From Otatea glauca (lineage: Eukaryota; Streptophyta; Magnoliopsida; Poales; Poaceae): a stretch of 64,000 bases of DNA. Positions within the stretch are counted from its first letter, which is position 1; every line of letters begins with the position of its first letter. The DNA lies in NCBI GenBank assembly GCA_036346275.1, contig CM070720.1, positions 8,781,278-8,845,277 of the forward strand. Direction: 5' to 3'. The translations under genes were made by a program, and so were the position numbers. Under the pieces are notes generated by a model that ran no database searches, was not told the DNA's origin, and was given only the letters and a program-made list of their open reading frames with translations. This document shows positions 48,321-60,577 of this stretch, piece by piece.

Positions 48321-49916
48321 TGAACTACAACAAAAATATGCAAAGATTCTAAGCACTATGTTTATGTAAAACTTTTATTAAACTTTTTAATTAAAGACAC
48401 TCCTATTTTATGTCCTTTTATAGACACATAGTGAGTATTCAAGATCCATATTCATTAAATACTAGTGAGCTTTGGCATCACTGCTAGAAATTTAATGACA
48501 TAGGTAAGCAACACCTTTGCTAATTACATCATATGTAACTCTTGTTTGTTGAGTATGAAAACAAGTAATGAATGCCTCCATCAACTTGACTCATGGCCAG
48601 GTCAACCTGCCCCAAGGGCTCACATGAGGGAGGGAGCACTTCCCGTATTCGGGTGCCAATTAAGAAACCTGCCTCATGTGTGTTTTCCTAGACACCAATT
48701 GTCTTGTATAGGTTCCTTCATTACTGAAATCAAATCCCAACCACTTATATCCTCAAGCCCAAAACCGTTTTGATAGCTCGTTTAAATCTGCCATTGTTAT
48801 GCGTGATGTGTCCAACACATCCCTATCATCTATTGAGATAGCCATTGATATACTACTTTGGCAATCATATCAATAACGATCTAAATTCTTGATAGGTGCA
48901 ACAATTGGATGGAAAATTTGATTTAAGATTTTTAACTATAAGGATGAACAAAGATTACTATGAACATAGCATCACATGCAATGAGCATAAAGAAAATAGC
49001 AAGGATAAAACACACATCCACGAAAATCAAAATAAGTGTGAAATAGCATGGCCCTTAGCATTAAGATCTCCATCATCATGCTTGGTTGTTCACCTAGCCA
49101 CCTTGCTTGATTTGTTCACCTAGCCATCGTCTTCATCATTATGGATGCAACTCCTTACAACTTTTGATAATGAATTTTACATGAGGGTTTGAAGCATCAC
49201 AAGTCGACACGCAGTCGTTATACAATTTAAATAGCCTTATGGCTTAACACGCACACGCAGCCATGTGGAAATTACATGCATCACATACACATAGGCCATA
49301 CTATTTCACATAATTCCTGCAAAACGAGTTAAACAAAAGCAACCCTACGACTCAGGTCCGAGGGCGGCGCCAAGCGGGTCCAGGGCGCGCCCACAAGCGG
49401 TCTTTTTTAGAGGCATGTCTTCCGCCATGGGAAAACACCCTCAAAATTTCCACGGATCAACCAGATTGACCCAATCCGATCTAATATAATTGGCTTGGTC
49501 CCATATGGATACGTTTGAAACCACGATGGCGGTAACCCGACCGGTAAGGGCAACGCGTCGTACCATGAACGGACTCACCCAAATCAATATTGAATCTATT
49601 TGCGCTACCATGGATCAACAGATTGACCCAATCCAACTCGATCGATTGGCTTGGTCCCATATGGATACGTTTGAAACCACGATGGCGGTAACCCGACCGT
49701 AAGGGTAACGTCGTACCATGAACGGACTCACCCAAATCAAGATTGAGTCGGTTTGCACTTTCCTCAAACCCTAAATCGATCGATCTCATCGATGGTCGCC
49801 GTCACCAATTCATCACATGAACCGGCCGAACATGTAATAGATCCAATCTACTAACCTCACACATCATATGTGCAACATCCGAGATCACAAAACTATACGA
49901 GATGGCTCGATACCAC
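48321..49916 (-). other. Copia C leader with internal duplication
   Basis: Untranslated region between the primer site (49902-49916) and gag. It includes two head-to-tail copies of a unit of about 158 bp (49454-49611 and 49612 to about 49764), each with ATTGACCCAATCC, CCATATGGATACGTTTGAAA and ACCATGAACGGACTCACCC. The rest shows no feature. Confidence 0.7.
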
Positions 49917-51268
49917 CGAAGGAAACGCGGTATGCTACGCTAGCACAAAAAAAAACTACCGCGCAACCGTAAAGCTACTGCAAGAAGGGGATCATAGATA
50001 AGATTACCACTAGACGCGCATTGCGGAATCCTTCGCGTCGATGTAGTGGTTCGTCCTCGCCGCGATCGTTGCGTCGATGTAGTGGATCGTCCTCGCCTCG
50101 CCGTGGATCGTCCTCCCACGCCGCATCGCAGCAGCGTCACCGCAGAGTCCACACGTCCGAGATGGAACGCCGTGCGTCGTGTACAAGCACCTAGTCGCTC
50201 GGCAGGCAGCGAGAGGAGGAGGCTAGGGTTTCAAGTGAATCAAACCTAAACCGTGAAAAGCACACTCTGCGCCTCCTCCTCCCTCCTTACATAGCCACGA
50301 GATGAAACCCTAAACCAGGCCCACCAAAGATGCTAAGCCCACGAGGTTCATTAATTACGGATCCAATCCAAATTAATGCGTCCCACCATTAAGTGTGTGA
50401 CCTGCGAGTTCACATACGTTTGGACATGGATTCGAAAACTCCTTTTCAATCCAATAGTTGGTAGCGGCTTCTTGCAAAGTATGCCAACTCCCAAACATCT
50501 TGTGATCAAATCGAATGTAACCTATCAAAAGAACTCATGTAATAATCCCTTTGCCAAGTATATGAAGATTGATCTCAAGGCGAGAAGCATGTCATCCTTT
50601 GATGATTCAATCCATCTCTCGTATCCGTGATATATTAATAAGTTGTGATTGACTCCTCAATCACGGCATGGCCATGCACTTTCTTAATCATATCACACGA
50701 GTGGCCTTGTCATATATCTCCGTTTCATTGGAGTGGCAAATTCCATCTTGATTGCTCACTTCCTCTCGCACGTTTCATAGTAAACATGAAAGCTACCTTT
50801 ATAACTATCCGGTTAGGAAGTAGTGTTTGATAGCCCCAAGGAAAACTATTACACATGTAGGGAATATGACAATCTCGTGTCTAAGGATCATACATCTTCT
50901 AGGTATGAGATACACTGATGACACATAAGAATGAAACATTCTCGCAGTTGTCCCATAGCGGTCTATCTAACCCATGTTCTTCAACATGGTCCACAATGTA
51001 GAGATGATATCTCCATATCCCATGATCTATGAAGCATGATCATCGATCACTACATGTGCTGATCTATTCATCGTAGTCCTATACGATGATATCCGATCAG
51101 AGATATTTATCGAATTACATCATTAAGTAAAGAGCTTCATAATCAAGTCACATACTTGTTGATCAATACGATGATATACATTCATTGGACCAATAATCAT
51201 ATTATTATTCATAAACATAGTCATGTTACAATCATCTAAATGATTGCCTCAAGGGCATAACACTAACA
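49917..51268 (-). repeat. 5' LTR of Copia C
   Basis: 1,352-bp partner of 43025-44393, starting CGAAGGAAACGCGG beside the primer site. The first base is C where the other copy has T. Confidence 0.9.
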
Positions 51269-52054
51269 GATATAATGTAAATGCGCAAAATAAATTCAGA
51301 GTTGGATGGATAAAACTTTCATTTCTGGAAGGTGAGGTTACAAAGCCTCACTTTCATGTGGGCAAAGCTCAAAGGAGCATTCAAAAACCTCAAAAACCTT
51401 CAAGAGAAGGAGGCTACCCCTCCACCCCTATTTATACTACTCTTGGGCCACCTACCACCCTTGGATGAGTCCCTCAACCTAGAGCACTCATCTAAGGGCT
51501 AGGATTAACCCACACACATAGCATGCAAGGGCTAACCCAAAACCCACACACATACCGGATTTTTTTGCACGGTTTTCAAAGCATACTACCTAGACCCGCT
51601 AACCTATCAACTAGACCTCAATCCGACGGCCCTCATTGATCCACGCGGCATCTAGCTCGCATCATCTACTTTTCTTGTCTTCTTGACTTGCCCGGACTCT
51701 GTCTCCGATCATCTTCCGACGATCTCCCAACCGTCTGGACCTCCGACGCTCCTCGCCTAGTCCCGGTCATCCTCCGCCTCACCATGACCTAGCACCGTCG
51801 CCCTGCAACCATCAAAGATAAGGAAAAACCTTTCACATAGCAATGCTCACAAAGATATTCAATGATTATCCCAAAATCATTAATCGATCATAATTGCTCT
51901 CAATGGTCCGGTGCTACTACCCCTAGGCTGGTAGCACTATGAAGAGCAACCAACACTCAAATTGCTTCAAATCCAATTCAATTCAAATCAAACCAAGCTC
52001 AAAACTCGTCAATTACTCATCACACACAAGGATAGACCTCCACATGGTCTTTCA

Positions 52055-55000
52055 GGGGTGTTTGGCACTCAGTTTAATTATATGATATTTTTTCGTAAGC
52101 ATGGAGTCTACAGTGCCAATTTGGACCCATCATGGAGAATGTTTCACACCAACACGAACGGATTCAAAATGCATATCGAAATGTGCTAGGGCACACATAA
52201 AGTCCTCACGGTTGTTGGCACTCAGTTTTATTATGTGACTTTTTAAGTACGCATGGATTTTACAGTGCCAATTGGCACCCATCCTGAGGAATATATAACA
52301 CTGACTAACACAAAATCAAAACGCGTGCCGAAATTAGCTAGGGCACATATGAAGCCCATTCGGTATGTTTGGCACTCAGTTTCATTATTTGACATTTTCC
52401 GTACGCATCAAGACTATAGTGCCAATTGGGACCAGTCGTAAAGAATATTTAACACTGACTTGGAAGGATTCAAAATGTGAGCCGAAATGAGCTAAGGCAC
52501 ATATGAAGTCCATTCGGGGTGTTTGGCACTGAGTTTCATTAAGTGACTTTTTTTATACGCGTGGAGTCAATATGGCTTATTTGGACATATCGTGAGGAAT
52601 ATTTAATACCAACTCGGACGGATTCGAAACGCATGCTGAAATGAGCTAGGATGCATATTAAGTCCATTCGGGGTGTTTGCACTCAGTTTCTTTGTGTGTC
52701 TTTCTTCATACGCATGGAGTTTTACGGTTCCAATTGGCACTCGTCTTGTGGAATATTTAACACCATCTCGGACGGATTAGAAACTCATGCCGATATGAGC
52801 TAGGGCACATATGAAGCCCATTCGGGGTGTTTGGCACCCAATTTCATTATGTGACATTATTTCGTACGCATGGAGTCTATAATACCTATTTGGATTAGTT
52901 GTGCAGAATATATAACACCGACTCGGACGGATTCGAAATGCATGCCGAAATGAGCTAGGACGCTTATTAAATGCCAATTTGTGGTGTTTGGTACTCAGTT
53001 TCATTATGTGACTTTTTTTTCGTATGCACGAAGTCTACAGTGCCAAACGGGACCTGTCGTGAGCAATATTTAACACCAACTCGGACGGATGTGAAATGCA
53101 TGCCTAAATGAGATAGGGCGCATATGAAGTCCATTTGGGGTGTTGCACCCAGTTTCATTAAGTGACTTTTTTCGTACGCATGAAGTTTACAGTACTAATT
53201 GGCATCCATCGTGAGGAATCTTCAACACCGACTCCGACGGATTCAAAACGCGTGGCAAAATGAGTTAGGGTGCATATGAAGCACATTCGGGGTGTTTAGC
53301 ACACTATTTCATTATGTGACATTTTTCATACGTATGGAGTCTACAGTGCCTATTTGGACCCATCGTGAGGAATATTTAACACCGACTTAGGAGGATTTAG
53401 AATACATGCTGAAATGAGCTAGGGGGCATATAAAGTCCATTCGAGGTGTTTGGCACTCAGTTTCACTATATGAATCTTTTTCATACGCCTGGAGTATACA
53501 ATGCCAATTGGGACCCGTTGTGACTAATATTTAACACCGCGATGGAGTCTATATGCCAATTGGCACACATCGTGAGGAATATTTAGCAATGATTCTATAT
53601 ATTCAAAACGCATGCCGAAATGAGCTAGGGCACGTATGAAGTCCATTCGGTGTGTTGGCACTCAGTTTATTATGTGACTTTTTTTTCATACACATAGAGT
53701 TTACAGTGCTAATTGCTACATGTCGTGAGAAATATTTAACACCGTGTCAGACAGATTCGAAATGCGTACCAAAATGAGCTAGGACGCATATGAAACCTAT
53801 TCGGGGTGTTTGGCATTCTGTTTCATTATACGACTTTTTTCATACATACGAAGTCTACAGTGCCTATTTGGACATGTCGTGAGGAATATTTAACACCAAC
53901 TCAGACGGATTCAAAACTAATACCAAAATTAGTTAGGTGCATGTGAAGTCTATTTGGGGTGTTTGACACTCAATTTAAATATATGAGTTTTTTTTCGTAT
54001 GCATGGAGTCTATAGTGTCAATTGGCACACGTCGTGAGGAATATTTGAGACTGACACGGACATATTCAAAACGAATGCCGAAACAAGCTAGGGCGCATAT
54101 GAAGTAAATTCGAGGAGTTTGGCACTTTGTTTTATTATGTGACTTTTTTCGTACGCATGGAGTTTACAGTGCCAATTGGCACCCGTTGTGAGGAATATTT
54201 AACACCGACTCGGACGGATTCGGAACACATGCTATAATGAGATTGGGTGCAATGAAGTCCATTCAGCGCGTTGGGCACTTAGTTTCATCATGAAACTTTT
54301 TTTGTACGCATGGAGTCTACAATGGCAATTGGGACCCATCAAGAGGAATATTGACACCGACTCAGACAGATTCGAAACACATGCCTAAATGACTTAGGGT
54401 GTGTATGAAGTCCATTCGGGGTGTTTGACACTCAGTTTCATAATATGAATTTTTTTCGTAAGCATGGAATCTATAATGCCAATTGGCACACATCGTGAGG
54501 AATATTTAACACTGACTCGAACAGACTCGAAACACAAGCCGAAATGAGCTAGGGTGCATATGAAGTCCATTCGGGGTGTTTGACACTGAGTGTCAATTTG
54601 CACATCGATTTCGTACGTAGGTAGTTTTACAGTGCCAATTTGGACCCGTCATGAGAAATATTTAACACCGCCACGGAGTCTACGTGCCAATTGGCACACG
54701 TCATGAGAAATATTTAGCACTAGCACAGATATATTCGAAATGCATGCCAAAATGAGCTAGAGCACATATGATGTCCATTCTGGGTGTTTGGCACTTAATG
54801 TCAATTTGCGCATTGATTTCGTATGCAAGTAGTTTACAGTGCCAATTTGGACGCATCGTGAGGAATATTTAACACCGCCACGGAGTCTACATGCCAATTG
54901 GCACACGTCACGAGGAATATTTAGCATCGACACGGATATATTCGAAATGCATGCCGAAATGAGCTAGGGCGCATATGAAGACCATTCGGGGTTTTTCGCA

Positions 55001-56319
55001 CAAAGTTTCATTATGTAACTTTTTTTGTACGCATAGAGTTCACAGTAAAAATTTGGACCCGTCTCGAGGAATATTTAACATCGACTCAGATGGATTCGAA
55101 ACACATGCTTAAATGAGCTAAGGCGCATATGAAGTCCACTCGACATGTCGTGAGGAATCTTTAACACTGACATGGATATATTAGAAATGCGTGACGAAAT
55201 GAGCTAAGACGCATATAAAGTAAATTCGGGGTGTTCGGCACTTAGTATCATTATTTGACTTTTTTTCGTACGCATGGAGTCTAAAATGCCAATTGGGACC
55301 TTTTGTGAGTAATATTTAACACCGACAAACGGATTTGAAACGCATGCAGAAATGAGGTAGCGCACATATAAGTCCATTCAGGGTGTTTGGCACTCAGTTT
55401 CACTATGTGCCAAATTGCACCCATCGCGAGGATTGTTTAACACCGACTCGAATGGAATCGAAACGCATGCCGAAATAATCTAGGGTCGTATGAAGTCCAT
55501 TCAGAGTGTTTGGCACTCAATTTCATTATGTGACTTTTTTCATTCGCAGGGAGTCTACAGTGCCAATTGGGACCGATCGTGAGGAATATTTAATGCCAAC
55601 ACAGATGGATTTACACAAGCCTAAATGAGGTAGGGTGCATATGAAGTGCACTAGGGGTGATTGGCACTCAGTTTATTAATATGACTTTTTTCGTACCCAT
55701 GGAGTCACAGTGTCAATTGGGATATGTCGTAAGGAATATTTAACATCGACTCGGATGAAACCGAAACTCATGCTGAAAGAAAGAAGCGCACATATGAAGT
55801 CCATTTTGGGTGTTTGGCACTCAGTTTCATTATGTGAGTTTTTTTCGTACGTATGGAGTTTACAGTGCCAATTGGGACACATCGTGGAGAATATTTAACA
55901 CCGACTCGGACGGATTCAATACACGTGCCGAAATGAGATAGGGCGCAAATGAAGCCCATTCGGGATGTTTGGCACTCATTTCCATTATTTGACTTTTTTC
56001 GTATGCATGGAGTTTATAGTGCCAATTGCCACCTGTCGTGAGGAATATTTAACACTGACTCAAACAGATTCAAAACGCATGCTTCAATAAGCTAGGGCGT
56101 ATATGAAGTCCATTCGGTGGTTTTGGTACTCAATTTCATTATGAAACTTTTTTTCGTACGCCAGGAGTCTAAAGTGCCAATTGGGACCCGTCGTGAGGAA
56201 TATTTAATACTGACTCGGACGAACTCAAAACACATGCCGAAATGAGCTAGGGCGTATATGATGTCCATTCGCGTTGTTGCCACTCTATTTCATTATGTGA
56301 CTTTTTTTCGTACACATGG
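52055..56319. repeat. 154-bp satellite, block 3
   Basis: About 27 tandem monomers of the same family as blocks 1 and 2, divergent and with some partial units (near 53540 and 55150). Two consecutive 208-bp composite units start near 54591 and 54799. The block ends where a solo LTR entered the word ACACATGG. Confidence 0.95.
54591..55006. repeat. 208-bp composite satellite variant, two copies
   Basis: TGTCAATTTG recurs at 54591 and 54799. Each unit has CAATTTGC...GATTTCGTA in place of the usual CATTATGTGACTTTTTTCGTA. It also has an extra piece of about 54 bp, CGCCACGGAGTCTAC...GCCAATTGGCACACGTC, fused after a first GAGGAATATTTAACAC. The same arrangement brackets the Gypsy A insertion. Confidence 0.8.
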
Positions 56320-57255
56320 TGATGAGGACATCACTTCTATGGATATAGCCACACCTTCAAATCCATCACCTACACATCAATCAGAACCCGCTGCTGTAAT
56401 ACAAGGACCGATTACTCGAGCTCGCGCACGTCAACTCAATTACCAGGTGAATGCGTTCCTCGGGCTGCATATAAATATTTTAATGGATAGAATGATATTT
56501 AATTCTTGTGATGATGTTCTTTGCCTCAGGAATCAGGGCGAGGAACCAAGCAAGCTGAAGTATAGAAGAGGCGTGCATAAGATGGGTTCAGATTTGACTC
56601 CCGGACAGGGCTGACTTGTTTCGGCTGCCACGGCTGCATCCAGACTCCGTTTGGAGTGTTCTTGTACTTCACCGAAAGCTTATCAAGTCTACTTTCCAAC
56701 GGATCTGGAATCACATCTAAAATCCTTCTGAGTCAACGGTAATTGTCCAAATAAGTGGCGTCACTTTTCTAGTCCGAGTCAAAGTGGGCCTTTGGCCTTG
56801 TAACAAGGAGAGCCCACTTTAGCTTGCACCCTAGGGTTCCTGGACGCACCCTCCACCATATAAACAGCCAGCCGCTGCCATTAGGGAGGTGGGATTTCTT
56901 CTAAATTAAAGATAGCAGTTGCTACTTCTTGTAATCACGCATATTGGCTAAACCGCCCGAATTACTTGTTTTCGGAAACCCCTCTTTTGTGATTCTAACT
57001 GAACTCGTGGTTTGAATTCTAATTTCAGTTGCTTGTTCATCTTGTTCTTGCGTGTTCTTCGATTGCTTGCAGGAAAAAAGGCCTTCGTGGTCAGGTTGAT
57101 CCTGCGCTAGCAAGATCAATAACAACTTCGGGAGTCGGTGTAACGATTGCTAAGGCGCATCGTCTGGGGACGGTGTAGTCGGATCGTCAACGTCTTCTCC
57201 CTCCCGATCAAAACTATTCCCTCTCATCGAAAGGTCGGGACCTATCCTTCTATCA
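56320..57255 (+). mobile_element. Solo gypsy LTR in satellite
   Basis: 936-bp LTR starting TGATGAGGACATCAC and ending CCTTCTATCA, with an exact target duplication CATGG (56315-56319 and 57256-57260). Its first part reads AAVIQGPITRARARQLNYQV, the C-terminal tail of a gypsy polyprotein encoded inside the LTR, as reported for CRM-type elements. The satellite continues in register across it. Confidence 0.88.
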
Positions 57256-60200
57256 CATGGAGTCTTCGGTGCCTATTTGGATCCGTTGCGAGGAATATTT
57301 AACTCTAACTCGGTCGGATTCGAAACTCATGCCAAAATGATGTAGGGCGCTTATGAAGTCCATTCGATGTATTTGCCACACAGTTTTATTATTTGACTTT
57401 TTTTCATATGCATGGCGTCTACAGTGTCAACAGGGACCCGTTGTGCGGAATATTTAACCCTGACTCGGATGGATTTGAAAGTCATGCCAAAATGAGTTTG
57501 CGAGCATATGAAGTCCATTCAGTGTGTCTGGCACTCAGTTTCATTATCTGACTTTTTTTCGTATGAAGGAGTTTACAGTGCCAATTGGCTCCCATTGTGA
57601 GGAATATTTAACACCGACTCGGATGGATTCGAAACACATGCCAAAATGAGATAGGGCGCATATGAAGCCCATTCGAGGTGTTTGGTACACAATTTCCTTA
57701 TGTGAGATTTTTTTGTACGGATAGATTTTAAGTTCCTATTTGGACCCGTCGTGAGTAATATTTAACAGTGACTCGAACGGATTTGGAATGCATGCTGAAA
57801 TGACCTAGGGCGCATATGAAGTCCATTTGGGGTGTTTGGCACTTCGTTTCGTTATGAGACTTTTTTTCATACGCCAAGAATCTATAGTGCCAATTGGGAC
57901 ACTTCATGAGGAACATTTAACACCGACTCGGGCTGATTCGAAACGCATGCCAAAATGAGTTAGGGCACATATGAAATGCATTCAGGTTGTTGGTACTCTG
58001 TTTCAATATGTGACTTTTTTCGTACGCATGGAGTCCATGGTGCCGCCAATTGGCACCCGTCGTGAGGATTATTTAACACCGACTTAGATGGATTCGAAAC
58101 TCATGGCAAAATGAGTCTGGGCGCATATGAAGCCCATTTGGGATGTTTGGCACTTTGTTGCATTACGTGACTTTTTTCATACACATAGAGTCTATAGTGC
58201 CTCTTTAGACCCGTCGAGAGTAATATTTAACACTAACTCGGACGGATTCGAAACTCTTGCCAAAATGAGGTAGGGAGCATATAAAGTTCATTCGATGTGT
58301 TTGGCACTCAGTTCTATTATGTGACTTTTTTCGTATGCATGGTTTCAACAGTTCCAACCCAAACCCGTCATGAGGATATTTAACACCGACATAGACAGAT
58401 TCGAAACTGATGCCAAAATGAGGTAGGGCAAATATGATGTCCATTTAGGGTGTTTGGCACCCTGTTTCATTAAGTGCCTTTTTACGTACGTACGGAGTTT
58501 ACAGTGCCAATTGGCACCGGTCGTTAGGATTATTTAACACCGACTCAGACATATTCGAAACGTGTGCCGAAATGAGCAAGAGCCTATATGAAGACCATTC
58601 GGGGTGTTTAGCACTCTATTTTATTATGTGACTTTTTTCATACGCATAGAGTCTACAGTGCCTATTTGGACCCGTCGAGAGTAGTATTTAGCACCGACTC
58701 AGACGGATTCGAAACTCATACCAAAATGAGGTAGGGAGCATATGGACTCTATTCGATGTATTTGGCACTCAATTCTATTATATGACTTTTTTTGGTACGC
58801 ATGGCTTCTACAGTTCCAACACGGACCCATCGTGAGGAATATTTAAACTGACACGGACGGATTCAAAACTCATCCTGAAATGAGGTAGGGCAAATATGAA
58901 GTCCATTTGAGGTGTTTGGCACCCTGTTTCATTACGTGCCTTTTTTCGTACGCATGGAGTTTACAGTGCCAATTAGCACCTATCGTGAGGAATATTTAAC
59001 ACCAACTAAGGCGAATTCGAAATGTATGCCGAAATATGCCAAGGAGCGTATGAAGCCTATTCGGGGTGTTTGGCACTCTGGTTAATTATGTGAATTTTTT
59101 CGAACGCATATAGTCTACAGTGCTTATTTGGACCTGTTGTGAGAAATATTTAATACCGACTCGGATGGATTCGAAACACACGCCGAAATATGCTAGGGCG
59201 CATATAAAGTCCATTCGGGGTGTTTGGTACTCAGTTTCATTATGTGACTTTTTTTTCGTACGTATGGAGTCTACAGTGCCTATTTGCACAAGTCGTGATG
59301 AATATTTAACACCTACTTGGACGGATTCAAAATGCATGCCAAAATGAGCTTGGACGCATATGGAGTACATTTGGGGTGTTTAGCACTCTGTTTCATTATG
59401 TGACTTTTTTCGTACGCATAGTCTATAGTGCCAATTGGGACGCATCATGAGGAATATTAAACATCGATTCTGATGAATTCGAAATACATGCCAAAATTAG
59501 TAAGCCCATTAGGGGCCTTTGGCACATAGTTTTTATTATGTGACTTTTTCTCATACCCGTGGAGTCTACAGTGCCATTTGGGACCCATCGTGAGGAATAT
59601 TTAATACCGACTCGGATGGATTCGAAACGCATGCTGGAATGAACTAGAGCGCATATGAAGTCCATTCGAGATGTTTGGCACTTAGTTTCATTATGTGACT
59701 TTTTTCGCATGCATGGGGTCTATAGTACCAATTGGGCCCGTCATGAGGTATATTAAACACCGGCTTGGATGGAATTGAAACTCATGTGAAGTGAGGTAGA
59801 GCGCATATGAAGTCCATTTGGGGTGTTTGGCACTTGGTTTCATTACGTGACTTTTTTGGTATGCATGGAGTTTACGGTGCTAATTGGCTCCCTTCGTGAG
59901 GAATATTTAACACCTACTCGAACAGATTCGAAATGCATACTAAAATGAGATAGGGTGCATATGAAGCAAATTCCTGGTGTTTGGCACTCAGTTTCATAAT
60001 GTGACTTTTTCTCGTATGCGTGGAGTCTACAATGCCTATTTGGACCCATTGTGAGGAATATTTAACACCGACTCAAACGGATTTGGAACGCATGCTGAAA
60101 TGAGCTGGGGCATATATGAATTCCATTCGAGGTGTTTAGCACTCAGTTTTATTATGAGACTTTTTTTTGTACACCTAGAGTCTACAATGCCAATTGGGAC

Positions 60201-60577
60201 CCATCGTGAGGAATATTTAACATTAACTTGGACGGTTTCTAAATGCATTCCTAAATGAGCCAGGGTGCATATGAAGTCCATTCGGGGTGTTTTGTACTCA
60301 GTTTTGTTATGTGATTTTTTTTCATACGCTTGGGGTCTATAGTGCCTATTTTGACCCGTTATGAGGAATATTTAACACCAACTCGGACCCACTCGAAACT
60401 CATGCCGAGATGAGCTAGGGCGCATATGAAGCCCATTAAGGGTGTTTGGCATCTTTTTCATTTTGTCACTTTTTTCGTATGCATAGAGTCTACAGTGCCT
60501 ATTTGGACCCATCATGAGGAATATTTAACACTGACTTAGACGGATTCGAAACTCATGCCAAAATAAGGTATGGTGCA
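57256..60577. repeat. 154-bp satellite, block 4
   Basis: About 21-22 monomers, several of the GTGCCTATTTGGACCCGTC subtype. Part of the block is organised as a trimer (see 57888-59274). The array stops at GGTATGGTGCA, where Gypsy D starts. Confidence 0.95.
57888..59274. repeat. 462-bp higher-order repeat (three monomers), three copies
   Basis: Three monomer subtypes recur in the same order. The GTTCCAAC word recurs at 58351 and 58813, and TTGGCACCCTGTTTCATTA at 58454 and 58916, both exactly 462 bp apart. The linked variants TTCGATGT(G/A)TTTGGCACTCA and GTAGGGCAAATATGA also recur in phase. The first copy (57888-58350) fits the order less well in its first monomer. Confidence 0.75.

Larger units (their letters stand above)
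43025..51268 (-). mobile_element. Copia C: full-length Copia retrotransposon
   Basis: LTRs 43025-44393 and 49917-51268 end ACACTAACA on the plus strand. An exact target duplication GATAT lies at 43020-43024 and 51269-51273. A primer site TGGTATCGAGCCATC (minus strand) abuts the right LTR. The interior holds gag, zinc knuckle, protease, integrase, reverse transcriptase and RNase H in Copia order, but in several frames. It is the most complete element in the window. Confidence 0.92.
42154..52054 (-). mobile_element. Solo Copia LTR in satellite, split by Copia C
   Basis: Two halves, 42154-43024 and 51274-52054, join to one LTR of about 1.65 kb starting TGAAGGATCAAG and ending GGTCTTTCA. It is clearly related to the Copia E LTR; shared words include CTTGGATGAGTCCCTCAACC and GACCTCCACATGGTC. 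An exact target duplication GGGGT lies at 42149-42153 and 52055-52059, and the satellite reads through it. No internal region of its own family remains. Confidence 0.88.

Noticed and set aside
52777..60281. Many minus-strand open frames of 60-95 codons with repeated MDFICALxHFG-like residues
   Set aside because: They are translations of the satellite. The period is 153-155 bp, so frames drift between monomers and stops recur. There is no sign of selection for coding.
57256..60577. CENP-B box in the satellite monomer
   Set aside because: TTCG words occur in GGATTCGAAACG and CCATTCGGGG, but neither has the spacing to A and CGGG required by the TTCGNNNNANNCGGG motif.
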